Of a stretch of 9,026 nt of DNA, positions 1 to 6,206 are shown in pieces. The stretch covers positions 1 through 9,026 of the forward strand of contig CAILKA010000355.1 of NCBI GenBank assembly GCA_903834645.1, written 5' to 3'. The stretch comes from an uncultured beta proteobacterium. Lineage in GTDB: Bacteria; Pseudomonadota; Gammaproteobacteria; Burkholderiales; Burkholderiaceae_C. The translations under genes were made by a program, and so were the position numbers. Every line of letters begins with the position of its first letter. Within the stretch, counting starts at the first letter, position 1. The notes beneath the pieces are model-generated. The model did no database searches. It had not been told where the DNA came from and saw nothing but the letters and a program-made list of their open reading frames with translations.

Positions 1-76
1 GGGCGATGCGTTGGCGCAGCAGGTCGGCCAACTGCGCGTACCGCGGGACGGGGCTGTGGCTGAAGGTGTCGTGCAA
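1..76 (-). CDS. GntR-family transcriptional regulator, N-terminal 25 codons only (runs off the left edge)
   Basis: Reading the minus strand from a TTG at 76-74 gives 25 codons ending in the edge of the window. The residues SPVPRYAQLADLLRQRIA (8-25) match the first helix of GntR-type winged-helix DNA-binding domains, where a 'P-x-Y-x-Q-(I/L)-a-d-x-(L/I)-r-x-x-I' pattern opens the protein. The TTG is the only usable start: an in-frame stop lies at 124-122 and no ATG, GTG or other TTG occurs between. A GAAGG ribosome site (86-82) lies 5 bases before it. The gene is divergent from the ABC/GMC operon, the usual position of a local regulator of that operon. The effector domain, and so the subfamily (HutC, FadR or other), lies outside the window. 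Family assignment rests on 25 residues and is moderately sure. Confidence 0.72.
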   Translation of the reverse strand, partial: MHDTFSHSPVPRYAQLADLLRQRIA

Positions 77-81
77 GGGGG

Positions 82-86
82 CCTTC
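82..86 (-). promoter_or_regulatory. Ribosome binding site deciding the TTG start of the GntR gene
   Basis: GAAGG on the minus strand, 5 bases before the TTG at 76. It supports an unusual start codon for a gene that has no ATG or GTG between this point and the upstream in-frame stop. Confidence 0.5.
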
Positions 87-120
87 GAAGCGGGAAGCCG
101 GGCGGGTTTGCTCGGGAGTG

Positions 121-150
121 CCTAAAGTTCTATCTATAGTACCTTTAGGT
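121..150. promoter_or_regulatory. Divergent operator/promoter island with two overlapping dyads
   Basis: This is an AT-rich patch in a very GC-rich background. Outer perfect 7-base arms CCTAAAG (121-127) and CTTTAGG (143-149) are centred on 135. Inside lies a second dyad, GTnCTATnnATAGnAC (127-142), centred half a base away. GntR-family operators commonly have GT...AC outer bases around an AT-rich core, so the inner dyad is a plausible site for the adjacent regulator. The patch also holds TATAGT (135-140), five of six to the -10 consensus on the plus strand, and TACTAT on the minus strand (141-136). A weak TTGCTC (108-113) lies 17 bases before TATCTA (131-136). No convincing -35 matches TATAGT at standard spacing. 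Operator and -10 use are inferred; the dyads are directly visible. Confidence 0.55.
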
Positions 151-251
151 CGTGAGACTGCAAACACGGGAGTTCCGCCAACGCTCGTGCCGTCGCGGCG
201 GCGAGGGTGGCTGCGGTCGTGCGAGGCTGTGCGCCCGGGTTCGCGCTTGCC

Positions 252-256
252 GGAGG
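252..256 (+). promoter_or_regulatory. Ribosome binding site deciding the GTG start of the permease
   Basis: GGAGG with 8 bases to the GTG at 265. The more upstream in-frame GTG at 118 has no comparable site and lies at the edge of the presumed operator. Confidence 0.7.
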
Positions 257-264
257 CAGGCGCC

Positions 265-1017
265 GTGAGGCGTGTCCTGTGGACCCTGGCGCCCTGGGTG
301 GCGCTGCTGCTGCTGTGGTACGCCATCGCCTACTCCGGCCTCATCAACCCGGCCCTGGTGCCCACACCCCAGGCCGTGGCGCAGCGAGCGTGGGAGCTGC
401 TCAGCCAGGGCCGGCTGCCCAAGGACATCTGGATGTCCACGCAGCGGGTATTCATCGGCGTGGCCTGCGGCATCACGCTGGCCGTGCCGGTGGGCTTCAT
501 GCTGGGCTGGTACCCGGGCGTGCGGCGCTTCATCGACCCGCTCATCAACTTCTTCCGCGCGCTGCCGCCCATCGCGCTGATCCCGCTGGTGATCGTCTAC
601 TTCGGCATCGGCGAGCCGGCCAAGGTGATCATCCTGCTCTATGCCTCGTTCTTCGCCGGCGTGATCGTGATGTACGAGGGCATCGCGCAGATCAGCCCCA
701 TCTATGTGCGCGTGTCGCGCACGCTGGGTGCCACCGATGGCGAGATCTTCCGCAAGGTGGTGGTGCCCCTGGCCGTGCCGCACACGCTCACGGCGCTGCG
801 CGTGGCGCTGGGCGTGGCCTGGGCCACCCTGGTGGCCTCGGAGCTGATCGCCGCGCAGCAAGGCCTGGGCGCGCTGATCCAGAACGCTTCGTCGTTCTTC
901 CAGCTCGACATCATCTCCGTGGGCATCATCAGCATCGGCTTCATTGCCCTGGCCAGGGACCTGCTGCTGCGCGCCGCGACCCGCCGCCTGGTGGCCTGGC
1001 AGGACCGCATCGCATGA
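265..1017 (+). CDS. ABC transporter inner-membrane permease, SsuC/TauC type
   Basis: This is the membrane-spanning subunit of a binding-protein-dependent importer of the sulfonate/nitrate/taurine class (BPD_transp_1 fold). The 250-residue product has about six hydrophobic segments, near residues 10-27, 62-82, 96-113, 120-140, 178-198 and 217-236. The EAA coupling loop is visible around 150-170 (SRTLGATDGEIFRKVVVPLA, with the conserved G155 and P168), where the ATPase docks. I chose the GTG at 265 because GGAGG lies 8 bases before it, the protein begins just before the first hydrophobic segment as in relatives, and 250 residues is the family length. Extension to 118 would add 49 Pro/Arg-rich residues and start inside the promoter region. 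The stop codon overlaps the ATPase start (ATGA), indicating translational coupling. The transported compound cannot be told from the permease. Confidence 0.9.
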   Translation: MRRVLWTLAPWVALLLLWYAIAYSGLINPALVPTPQAVAQRAWELLSQGRLPKDIWMSTQRVFIGVACGITLAVPVGFMLGWYPGVRRFIDPLINFFRALPPIALIPLVIVYFGIGEPAKVIILLYASFFAGVIVMYEGIAQISPIYVRVSRTLGATDGEIFRKVVVPLAVPHTLTALRVALGVAWATLVASELIAAQQGLGALIQNASSFFQLDIISVGIISIGFIALARDLLLRAATRRLVAWQDRIA

Positions 1018-1802
1018 GCGCGCCGGTGCGCATCGCCTTTCGCGACGTCAGCGTGCGCTTTGGCGCGCTGACGGTGGTGGAGAACGTGAGCTATGAGGTG
1101 CGGGACCGCGAGTTCGTCTCGATCATCGGGCCGTCGGGCTGCGGCAAGACCACGATGATGAACATGGTCGCAGGCTTCGTGCAGCCCACCACCGGGCAGG
1201 TGCTGCTGGATGGCCGGCCGGTGGCCGGCCCCGGCCCCGAGCGCGGGGTGATCTTCCAGGAGTACGGTGTCTTCCCCTGGCTGACCGTGGAGCAGAACAT
1301 TGCCTTCGGCCTGAACCTGAAGGCCAATCGTGTCTCGCAGGCCGAGCAGCGCGAGACGGTGGAGCGCTACCTGGGGCTCATGGGCCTGGCCGACTTCCGG
1401 CACGCCTACCCGAAGACGTTGTCGGGCGGCATGCGCCAGCGGCTGGCGATCGCGCGCGCCTATGCGGTCAAGCCCCAGTTCCTCCTCATGGACGAGCCCT
1501 TCGGCGCGCTGGATGCGCAGACCCGCCTGGCCATGCAGGACCTGCTGCTGCAGGTGCTGGCCGCCGAGGGCAAGACGGTGATGCTGATCACGCACTCGGT
1601 GGAGGAGGCCATCTACCTGTCCTCCCGCATCGTCGTGGTGACGGCCCGGCCCTCGCGCATCCGCGAGGTGATCGACGTGCCCTTCGGACACCCGCGCGAG
1701 CCGGGGCTGATGGAGCGGCCGGAGTTCGCGCAGCTCAGGTCGCACATCCGCGGTCTGGTGATGCAGGAGTACGCCGCGCAGCAGCGGCAGAGCGTTCGTT
1801 GA
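1014..1802 (+). CDS. ABC transporter ATP-binding protein, SsuB/TauB type
   Basis: Cytoplasmic ATPase that powers the importer. All nucleotide-binding motifs are intact in its 262 residues: Walker A GPSGCGKTT (39-47), Q-loop FQEYGVFPW (81-89, Q82), signature LSGGMRQR (136-143), Walker B FLLMDEP (156-162, catalytic E161), D-loop GALD (164-167) and switch histidine H194 in LITHSVEEA. The 'FQE...FPW' Q-loop and the EAIYLSSRIVVVTARP stretch are typical of the nitrate/sulfonate/taurine subgroup. The ATG overlaps the permease stop codon by two bases, so the two subunits are probably made in step. The frame is open far upstream, to about 207, but that part is a shadow of the permease gene. Subgroup is firm; substrate is unknown. 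Confidence 0.93.
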   Translation: MSAPVRIAFRDVSVRFGALTVVENVSYEVRDREFVSIIGPSGCGKTTMMNMVAGFVQPTTGQVLLDGRPVAGPGPERGVIFQEYGVFPWLTVEQNIAFGLNLKANRVSQAEQRETVERYLGLMGLADFRHAYPKTLSGGMRQRLAIARAYAVKPQFLLMDEPFGALDAQTRLAMQDLLLQVLAAEGKTVMLITHSVEEAIYLSSRIVVVTARPSRIREVIDVPFGHPREPGLMERPEFAQLRSHIRGLVMQEYAAQQRQSVR

Positions 1803-1833
1803 ATCCCCCCGAATAACCCCAGAGGAGACGACC

Positions 1834-2886
1834 ATGAAAGCCCACCGCAGACCCGCCGCCAGCCTTTCCATCACGGGCCCACGAGCCGGCCGCAGGACCT
1901 TTATCGCCCAGGCCGCTGTCGGGCTGTCGGCCGCTGCCACCGGGTGGCCGGCGCTGGCGCAGGCCCGCACCAAGGTGAAGGTGGGCTACCTGAACACCCC
2001 TGCGGTGGACGGGCAGATCTGGACCGGCATGCAGACGGGCAGTTTCGCCCGCAACGGTCTGGAGCTGGAGCTCGTCAAGTTCACGACCGGGCTGGAGCTC
2101 TTCCAGGCCATGATCGGCGGCAGCCTGGACATGCTGTCCACCGGGGCGGTGGTGTCCAACTTCCCCGCACGGGGGCAGGGCAAGGTCTTCCTGATCAACA
2201 ACGTGGAGTTCGCCACCGCACAGCTGTGGGTGCGCGCCGACCAGGGCATCAAGACCTTCGCCGACCTCAAGGGCAAGAAGATCTCGACCACCACCGGCAC
2301 CACGGCCCACGTGTTCCTGGACACGGCCTTGCGGGCCAACAAGCTCGATCCCTCCAAGGATGTGGAAGTGGTCAACCAGCGCATGGCCGAGGCCGTGACG
2401 GCTTTCATCTCCGGTGCCGTGCCAGCCGTGGCGCTGTGGGTTCCGTTCGATATCACGGTCAAGCAGAAGGTGCCGGGCGCGGTGAAGCTGGTGGACGCCT
2501 CGGCCTACTTTCCCCAGGCCGCCATCGTGGGCGGCTGGGCTGCACGCAACGACTGGTTCGACAAGAACCGCGACGCCTGCCAGCGGCTCGTGCGCGGCTG
2601 GCAGGAGGCCAACGATCATCTGATCGGGCCGAAGTCGGCCGAGGCCGTGGCTGCACTTCAGGCTGCGCAGTACGCTCAGGTGCCGCTGGAGGAATTCCGC
2701 GAACAGTTCAAGGCCTCGCGGTACTACACCTCGGCCGAATGGCGCAAGCTGTACGCAGACGGCTCCGTGACACGCTGGCTGCAGCAGGTCACCGACTTCT
2801 TCGTCAAGTTCGGCAACATCCAGAACCCGGTGCCCGCGTCGGCCTACTTCGACACCAAGCTCTTCCTGGACACCGTCAAGGCTTGA
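1834..2886 (+). CDS. Periplasmic substrate-binding protein of the ABC importer (NMT1/SsuA-like), Tat-type signal
   Basis: Solute-binding subunit that should capture the ligand in the periplasm and deliver it to the permease. The 350-residue product starts with a long basic region, then a twin-arginine stretch GRRTFIAQAA (19-28), a hydrophobic segment and a probable cleavage after LAQA (44), so export by Tat is likely. The mature part has NMT1/SsuA features: VKVGYLNTPAVDGQIWTGM near the start, F-ADLKGKKISTTTGTTAHVF (142-161), and AVPAVALWVPFD (195-206), the area that closes over the ligand in this fold. An AGGAG site (1823-1827) lies 6 bases before the ATG. It follows the ATPase by 31 bases and precedes the GMC gene by 19, so all four genes probably share one message. 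Sulfonates, nitrate, taurine, pyrimidines and aromatic acids are all known ligands in the wider family; I cannot choose. Confidence 0.9.
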   Translation: MKAHRRPAASLSITGPRAGRRTFIAQAAVGLSAAATGWPALAQARTKVKVGYLNTPAVDGQIWTGMQTGSFARNGLELELVKFTTGLELFQAMIGGSLDMLSTGAVVSNFPARGQGKVFLINNVEFATAQLWVRADQGIKTFADLKGKKISTTTGTTAHVFLDTALRANKLDPSKDVEVVNQRMAEAVTAFISGAVPAVALWVPFDITVKQKVPGAVKLVDASAYFPQAAIVGGWAARNDWFDKNRDACQRLVRGWQEANDHLIGPKSAEAVAALQAAQYAQVPLEEFREQFKASRYYTSAEWRKLYADGSVTRWLQQVTDFFVKFGNIQNPVPASAYFDTKLFLDTVKA

Positions 2887-2905
2887 GCAAGACGGCAGGC
2901 CAGCC

Positions 2906-4510
2906 TTGAAGCCCGCCAGCGGCCCGGTCTGGGACCACATCATCGTCGGCGCCGGGTCGGCGGGATGCGTCCTGGCCAACCGCCTGTGCGCGGCCGGGCG
3001 TCGCGTGTTGCTGCTGGAAGCCGGCGGGTCGGATCGAAACTTCTGGATCCACCTGCCGGTGGGCTACTTCAAGACCATCTACGACACACGCTTCTCGCGC
3101 CTGTTCGGCACCGAGCCCTCCGAGGGCTCGGGCGGGCGCAACATCGTGTGGCCCCGCGGGCGCGTCGTGGGGGGCTCCTCGTCCATCAACGGGCTGGTCT
3201 ACATCCGCGGCCAGCACGAGGACTACGCCGATTGGGTGCGTGCCGGCGCGTCGGGCTGGGACTACCCGACCGTGCTGCCGTACTTCCGCCGCTCCGAGCG
3301 CTACGAGGGCGGGGCCAGCGAGTTCCACGGGGCCGACGGCGAGCTCGGCGTGTCCGACCTGCGCAACGATCATCCCTATTGCGAGGCGTGGGTGCAGGCA
3401 GGCATGCAGGCAGGCCTGCCCCGCAACCCCGACTTCAATGCCCACACTGACTTCGGCGTGGGCGCCTACCAGCTTTCCATCCAGGGGGGCTGGCGCTCCA
3501 GCGCAGCCAGGGCCTTCCTGCGGCCGGCACTTGCGCGCCCGAACCTGAAGCTCGAGCTGCGCGCCCAGGTGTCGCGGGTGCTGTTCGAGGGCGGCCGTGC
3601 GGTGGGTGTGGAGTGGGTGCAGGGTGGGCAAGTGCACCAGGCGCGCGCTCAAGGCGACGTCATCCTGAGTGCTGGTGCGCTGCAGTCGCCGCAGCTGCTG
3701 CAGCTCTCGGGCATCGGGCCGGCGGCGCTGCTGCGCCAGCACGGCATCGCGGTGCAGGTGGATGCGCCCGACGTCGGGCAGAACCTGCAGGACCACTACC
3801 AGGCCCGCGTCATCGTGCGCCTGAAGCGCAAGATGTCGCTGAACAACCAGGTGCGCAACCCCTTTTCGCTGGCGAAGATGGGCCTGCAGTGGCTGCTGGC
3901 CGATCGCGGGCCTCTCACGGTGGGCGCGGGCCAGGTGGGAGGCTTCGCGCGCACCGACCAGGCACGCGACGGCCGCGCCGATGTGCAGTTCAACGTGATG
4001 CCCCTTTCGGTGGACAAGCCTGGCGACCCGCTGCACGACTACCCGGGCTTCAGCGCCTCGGTGTGTCAGTGCCGGCCACTTTCCCGCGGGAGCGTGCAGA
4101 TCCGCTCGGCCGACCCCTTCGAGCAGCCGCGCATCGACCCGCGCTACTTCAGCGAGCCGCTGGACCGCGAGACCATGGTCTCGGGGTTGCAGTGGCTGCG
4201 CGAGATCTACGCCCAGCCGGCCTTTCGGGAGCTGTGGGACATCGAGACCATGCCAGGCGCGGGGGTGGCCACGCGCGAGCAGCTGTGGGACTTCGCGCGC
4301 AGCCGCGGCGGCACGGTCTTCCACCCGGTGGGCACGTGCCGCATGGGCAGCGACGAGCGGGCTGTGCTTGATCCGCAGCTGCGGGTTCGGGGTGTGGAGG
4401 GCCTGCGGGTCATCGATGCCTCGGTCATGCCCACGCTGACTTCGGCCAACACCAACGCGGCCTCCATCATGATCGGGGAGCGGGGGGCGGCATTCGTGCT
4501 GGGGGCGTGA
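2906..4510 (+). CDS. GMC-family FAD-dependent oxidoreductase (choline/alcohol dehydrogenase-like)
   Basis: Flavoprotein expected to oxidise a primary or secondary alcohol to an aldehyde or ketone. The 534 residues match the usual bacterial choline-dehydrogenase-like length. Visible signatures are the FAD-binding GAGSAGCVLANRL (15-27) with the acidic end LLLEAGG (35-41), the first GMC signature PRGRVVGGSSSINGLVYIRG (83-102), the second GALQSPQLLQLSGIGP (257-272), and the C-terminal catalytic region with H473 in FHPVGTCRMG and asparagines 515/517 in SANTNAAS, the His/Asn arrangement of choline-dehydrogenase-like members. No signal peptide, so it should be cytoplasmic. The start is a TTG with a weak GGCAGG site 6 bases upstream; no ATG or GTG lies nearby in frame, and the FAD motif starts at residue 15 as expected. 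Position as last gene of the ABC operon suggests it acts on the imported compound, which is inference. Confidence 0.92.
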   Translation: MKPASGPVWDHIIVGAGSAGCVLANRLCAAGRRVLLLEAGGSDRNFWIHLPVGYFKTIYDTRFSRLFGTEPSEGSGGRNIVWPRGRVVGGSSSINGLVYIRGQHEDYADWVRAGASGWDYPTVLPYFRRSERYEGGASEFHGADGELGVSDLRNDHPYCEAWVQAGMQAGLPRNPDFNAHTDFGVGAYQLSIQGGWRSSAARAFLRPALARPNLKLELRAQVSRVLFEGGRAVGVEWVQGGQVHQARAQGDVILSAGALQSPQLLQLSGIGPAALLRQHGIAVQVDAPDVGQNLQDHYQARVIVRLKRKMSLNNQVRNPFSLAKMGLQWLLADRGPLTVGAGQVGGFARTDQARDGRADVQFNVMPLSVDKPGDPLHDYPGFSASVCQCRPLSRGSVQIRSADPFEQPRIDPRYFSEPLDRETMVSGLQWLREIYAQPAFRELWDIETMPGAGVATREQLWDFARSRGGTVFHPVGTCRMGSDERAVLDPQLRVRGVEGLRVIDASVMPTLTSANTNAASIMIGERGAAFVLGA

Positions 4511-4511
4511 C

Positions 4512-4539
4512 CGGGCGGGAGCCCGCGGCCTCGCGCCGC
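4512..4539 (+). terminator. Possible hairpins after the GMC gene
   Basis: Directly after the TGA lies CGGGC-GGGA-GCCCG (4512-4525), overlapped at its last base by a second stem GCGGC-CTCGC-GCCGC (4525-4539). Each has a 5-base GC stem. There is no T tract, so intrinsic termination is uncertain; the position at the end of the four-gene operon is the main support. Confidence 0.3.
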
Positions 4540-4594
4540 TCACCCGCTGCAGCGCTCGTGTGAGCGAGCAGCAGGGAACTCCAGCAGGCCCTTG

Positions 4595-4620
4595 CGCACC
4601 AATACGCACCGACGCACACC
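4595..4620 (+). repeat. Three phased CGCACC-type repeats just before the TerB-DUF697 gene
   Basis: CGCACC occurs at 4595-4600 and 4605-4610, followed by CGCACACC at 4613-4620. The first two copies are exactly 10 bases apart, one helical turn. They end just before the AGGA ribosome site (4624-4627). They may be a binding site or chance in GC-rich sequence. Confidence 0.35.
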
Positions 4621-4634
4621 GACAGGACAAGCCC

Positions 4635-5579
4635 ATGCAGAACCCCGAGAAGACCTCCCTGCTCACGATCGCGCTGCTGGCGGCCTTCGCCGACGGCACT
4701 CAGGGCGAGGCCGAGCGTGCCGAGGTGCGCCGCGTGGCGGAGTCTCTGGCCTCACCCGACCTGAACCTTCCGGCCCTGGTGCAGGACGTGCTGCTGCAGC
4801 GCGCGAGCACCGCCTCGGCAGCCGCGGGCCTGACGAGCGCTGCGCTGCGCCAGCTGGCCTACGAGCTGGCGGTGGGCGTGTGCGATGCCGATGGTCTGCG
4901 CAACGATCAGGAGACGCGGTTCCTCACCGAGCTCGGCCAGGCCCTCGGCCTGTCGGGCCCGCAGATGGCCGAGCCGACCCTCACTGCCGATGCCCTGGCG
5001 ACGGCTCCGCTTGACGAAGTGGCCGCGGGCACCTCACCCGCCGCAGCCCCCGCTGCGCCGCGCAGCGACGCCGAGCTCGATCGCATGGTCCTCAACTACG
5101 CGATCATGAACGGGGCGCTGGAGCTGCTGCCGCAGTCGATGGCCTCGATGGCGATCATCCCCCTGCAGATGAAGATGGTCTACCGCATCGGCAAGGCTCA
5201 CGGCTACGAGCTCGACCGCGGCCACATCAAGGACCTGCTGGCCGCGATGGGAGTGGGGCTCACCGGGCAGTACCTGGAGGATGTGGGGCGCAAGCTCATC
5301 GGCGGCCTGTTCGGCAAGGTGGCCGGCGGCATGGCGGGCGCACTGGCTCGAGGTGCCACGGGCGCGGCCTTCTCGTTTGCCACCACCTACGCGCTCGGGC
5401 AAGTGGCCAGGCGCTACTACGCGGGCGGGCGCACCATGAACACGCAGATGCTCAAGGACGCCTACACCTCGGTCCTGGGCCAGGCCCGGGGGCTTCAGGC
5501 GCAGTACATGCCGCAGATCGAGCAGCAGGCGCGCAAGGTGGACGTGGCCCAGATCGTGCAGATGGTGCGCACGAGCTAG
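4635..5579 (+). CDS. TerB-like / DUF697 (YcjF-like) two-domain protein of unknown function
   Basis: A 314-residue protein in two parts. Residues 5-110 look like a TerB (tellurite-resistance/DUF533-type) helical domain: LLTIALLAAFADGTQGEAE (9-27) and a second acidic loop CDADGLRNDQE (83-93), the kind of Asp/Glu loops that bind metal in TerB. A Pro/Ala-rich linker (about 113-145) follows. Residues 150-290 resemble DUF697/YcjF: AIIPLQMKMVYRIGKAHGYE (173-192), a Gly/Ala-rich hydrophobic hairpin (220-245) and FATTYALGQVARRYYAGG (248-265). DUF697 often accompanies GTPases, but no P-loop is present here. No signal peptide is seen; peripheral membrane association is possible. The ATG at 4635 is preferred over the GTG at 4560 because AGGA lies 7 bases before it and the TerB domain starts at once. 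Function is unknown. Confidence 0.8.
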   Translation: MQNPEKTSLLTIALLAAFADGTQGEAERAEVRRVAESLASPDLNLPALVQDVLLQRASTASAAAGLTSAALRQLAYELAVGVCDADGLRNDQETRFLTELGQALGLSGPQMAEPTLTADALATAPLDEVAAGTSPAAAPAAPRSDAELDRMVLNYAIMNGALELLPQSMASMAIIPLQMKMVYRIGKAHGYELDRGHIKDLLAAMGVGLTGQYLEDVGRKLIGGLFGKVAGGMAGALARGATGAAFSFATTYALGQVARRYYAGGRTMNTQMLKDAYTSVLGQARGLQAQYMPQIEQQARKVDVAQIVQMVRTS

Positions 5580-5611
5580 CAGGCGCCGAGCCTGCTGCAG
5601 GCCGCCGCCTG
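5578..5611. terminator. Tandem hairpins between convergent genes (bidirectional terminator candidate)
   Basis: A perfect 7-base stem AGCAGGC (5578-5584) and GCCTGCT (5590-5596) with loop GCCGA starts inside the stop codon of the plus-strand gene. A second stem CAGGC-CGCC-GCCTG (5598-5611) follows one base later. GCCTG (5590-5594) can also pair with CAGGC (5598-5602), giving an alternative fold. They fill most of the 36-base gap between convergent stops, which fits termination from both sides, but no T tract is present. Confidence 0.5.
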
Positions 5612-5615
5612 GGCC

Positions 5616-5975
5616 CTACTCGTCCTGCGGGATGCGCGTGACGACCCAGCCGGCCACGCAGATCAGCAAGATGGCGCCGCTCTCGTACAGCAGCACCGAC
5701 GGGTCCGTGTCCTTGCCTTGCAGGATGATCAGCCGCGACAGCGCCGTGACCGCGATGAACAGCGGGATCGCGATCGGGATGCGCCGGCTGCTGTAGAAGG
5801 CGCCGAGCATGCCGAGCACCTCGGCGTAGATGAACATCAGCAGCAGGTCCTTCAACTCGACCTTGCGGTTCTCCACCAGCATCATCACCTCCTGGCCCAT
5901 CGCCACGACGGTGAATGCGGCGATGAGCACGAGGAAGATCTTCTCGGTGATCTCGATGGCGCGCTTGACGTCCAT
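5616..5975 (-). CDS. PsiE-family (phosphate-starvation-inducible) small membrane protein
   Basis: A 119-residue protein with four hydrophobic segments, near residues 13-34, 43-60, 68-85 and 97-114, so an inner-membrane protein. The pattern KIFLVLIAAFTVVAMGQEV (12-30), LKDLLLMFIYAEVLGMLGAFY (41-61), IPIAIPLFIAVTALSRLII (66-84) and AILLICVAGWVV (101-112) matches the PsiE family, known from E. coli as a phosphate-starvation-induced gene whose biochemical role is not established. I chose the ATG at 5975 because AAAGGGA lies 5 bases before it; an in-frame ATG at 6011 would add 12 residues but has no ribosome site. I see no Pho box upstream, so regulation by phosphate cannot be claimed. The gene stands alone, divergent from the receptor gene and convergent with the TerB-DUF697 gene. 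Confidence 0.82.
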   Translation of the reverse strand: MDVKRAIEITEKIFLVLIAAFTVVAMGQEVMMLVENRKVELKDLLLMFIYAEVLGMLGAFYSSRRIPIAIPLFIAVTALSRLIILQGKDTDPSVLLYESGAILLICVAGWVVTRIPQDE

Positions 5976-6143
5976 GGGTGTCCCTTTGCAGTCGAGGAGT
6001 CGCTCGGCCATGCTACTGACGTTGGCGGCTCGCCTGAAGGGGTCGGATCAAATTTTCATCCCCGCGCATGGACGGGGTCTGGGAGCTGCAGTGGCCTTGG
6101 CTGCATCACATTCCCAGTGGCCGTGGCCGATGCCGGTTGAAAG

Positions 6144-6156
6144 TTCACAAGGTGAA
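6144..6156. promoter_or_regulatory. Dyad TTCAC-AAG-GTGAA, operator candidate upstream of the Bug receptor
   Basis: Perfect 5-base arms around AAG, with further imperfect symmetry outside (AG before, ACT after). It lies about 190 bases before the receptor start and just after a TTGAAA (6137-6142) that could be a -35 element, although no good -10 follows. The factor that would bind is unknown. Confidence 0.3.
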
Positions 6157-6194
6157 ACTGCGTGGGGATCTCCTCACTTGCGGCCCGCGCCTCG

Positions 6195-6206
6195 CACGCT
6201 AACGTG
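6195..6206. promoter_or_regulatory. Dyad CACG-CTAA-CGTG in the receptor upstream region
   Basis: Perfect 4-base arms with a CTAA centre, 136 bases before the receptor start, nested between CTCACTT (6173-6179) and its inverse AAGTGAG (6207-6213). It overlaps a possible -10 (TAACGT, 6200-6205). The arms are short, so chance is possible. Confidence 0.25.

Noticed and set aside
207..1013. Upstream extension of the ATPase frame to 207
   Set aside because: It overlaps the permease in another frame; the ATPase fold begins at once after the ATG at 1014, which overlaps the permease stop.
702..2979. Two long minus-strand open frames (702-1973 and 1735-2979) opposite the ATPase and binding-protein genes
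   Set aside because: Both are low-complexity His/Gly/Arg-rich translations of the complement of clearly real genes, without ribosome sites or motifs.
3393..3416. Tandem 12-base repeat (TGCAGGCAGGC followed by A or C) inside the GMC gene
   Set aside because: It encodes QAGMQAG in a helix where GMC relatives have a similar 'EAG-QAG' pattern, so it is ordinary coding sequence, not an insertion.
4560..4634. GTG at 4560 as the start of the TerB-DUF697 protein
   Set aside because: No ribosome site lies before it and the added 25 residues look non-conserved, whereas AGGA lies 7 bases before the ATG at 4635.
2876..4699. 607-codon open frame on the minus strand opposite the GMC gene
   Set aside because: The plus strand carries every GMC signature in order. 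The minus frame is rich in His/Arg/Ala with no recognisable domain, a usual by-product of high G/C at third codon positions.
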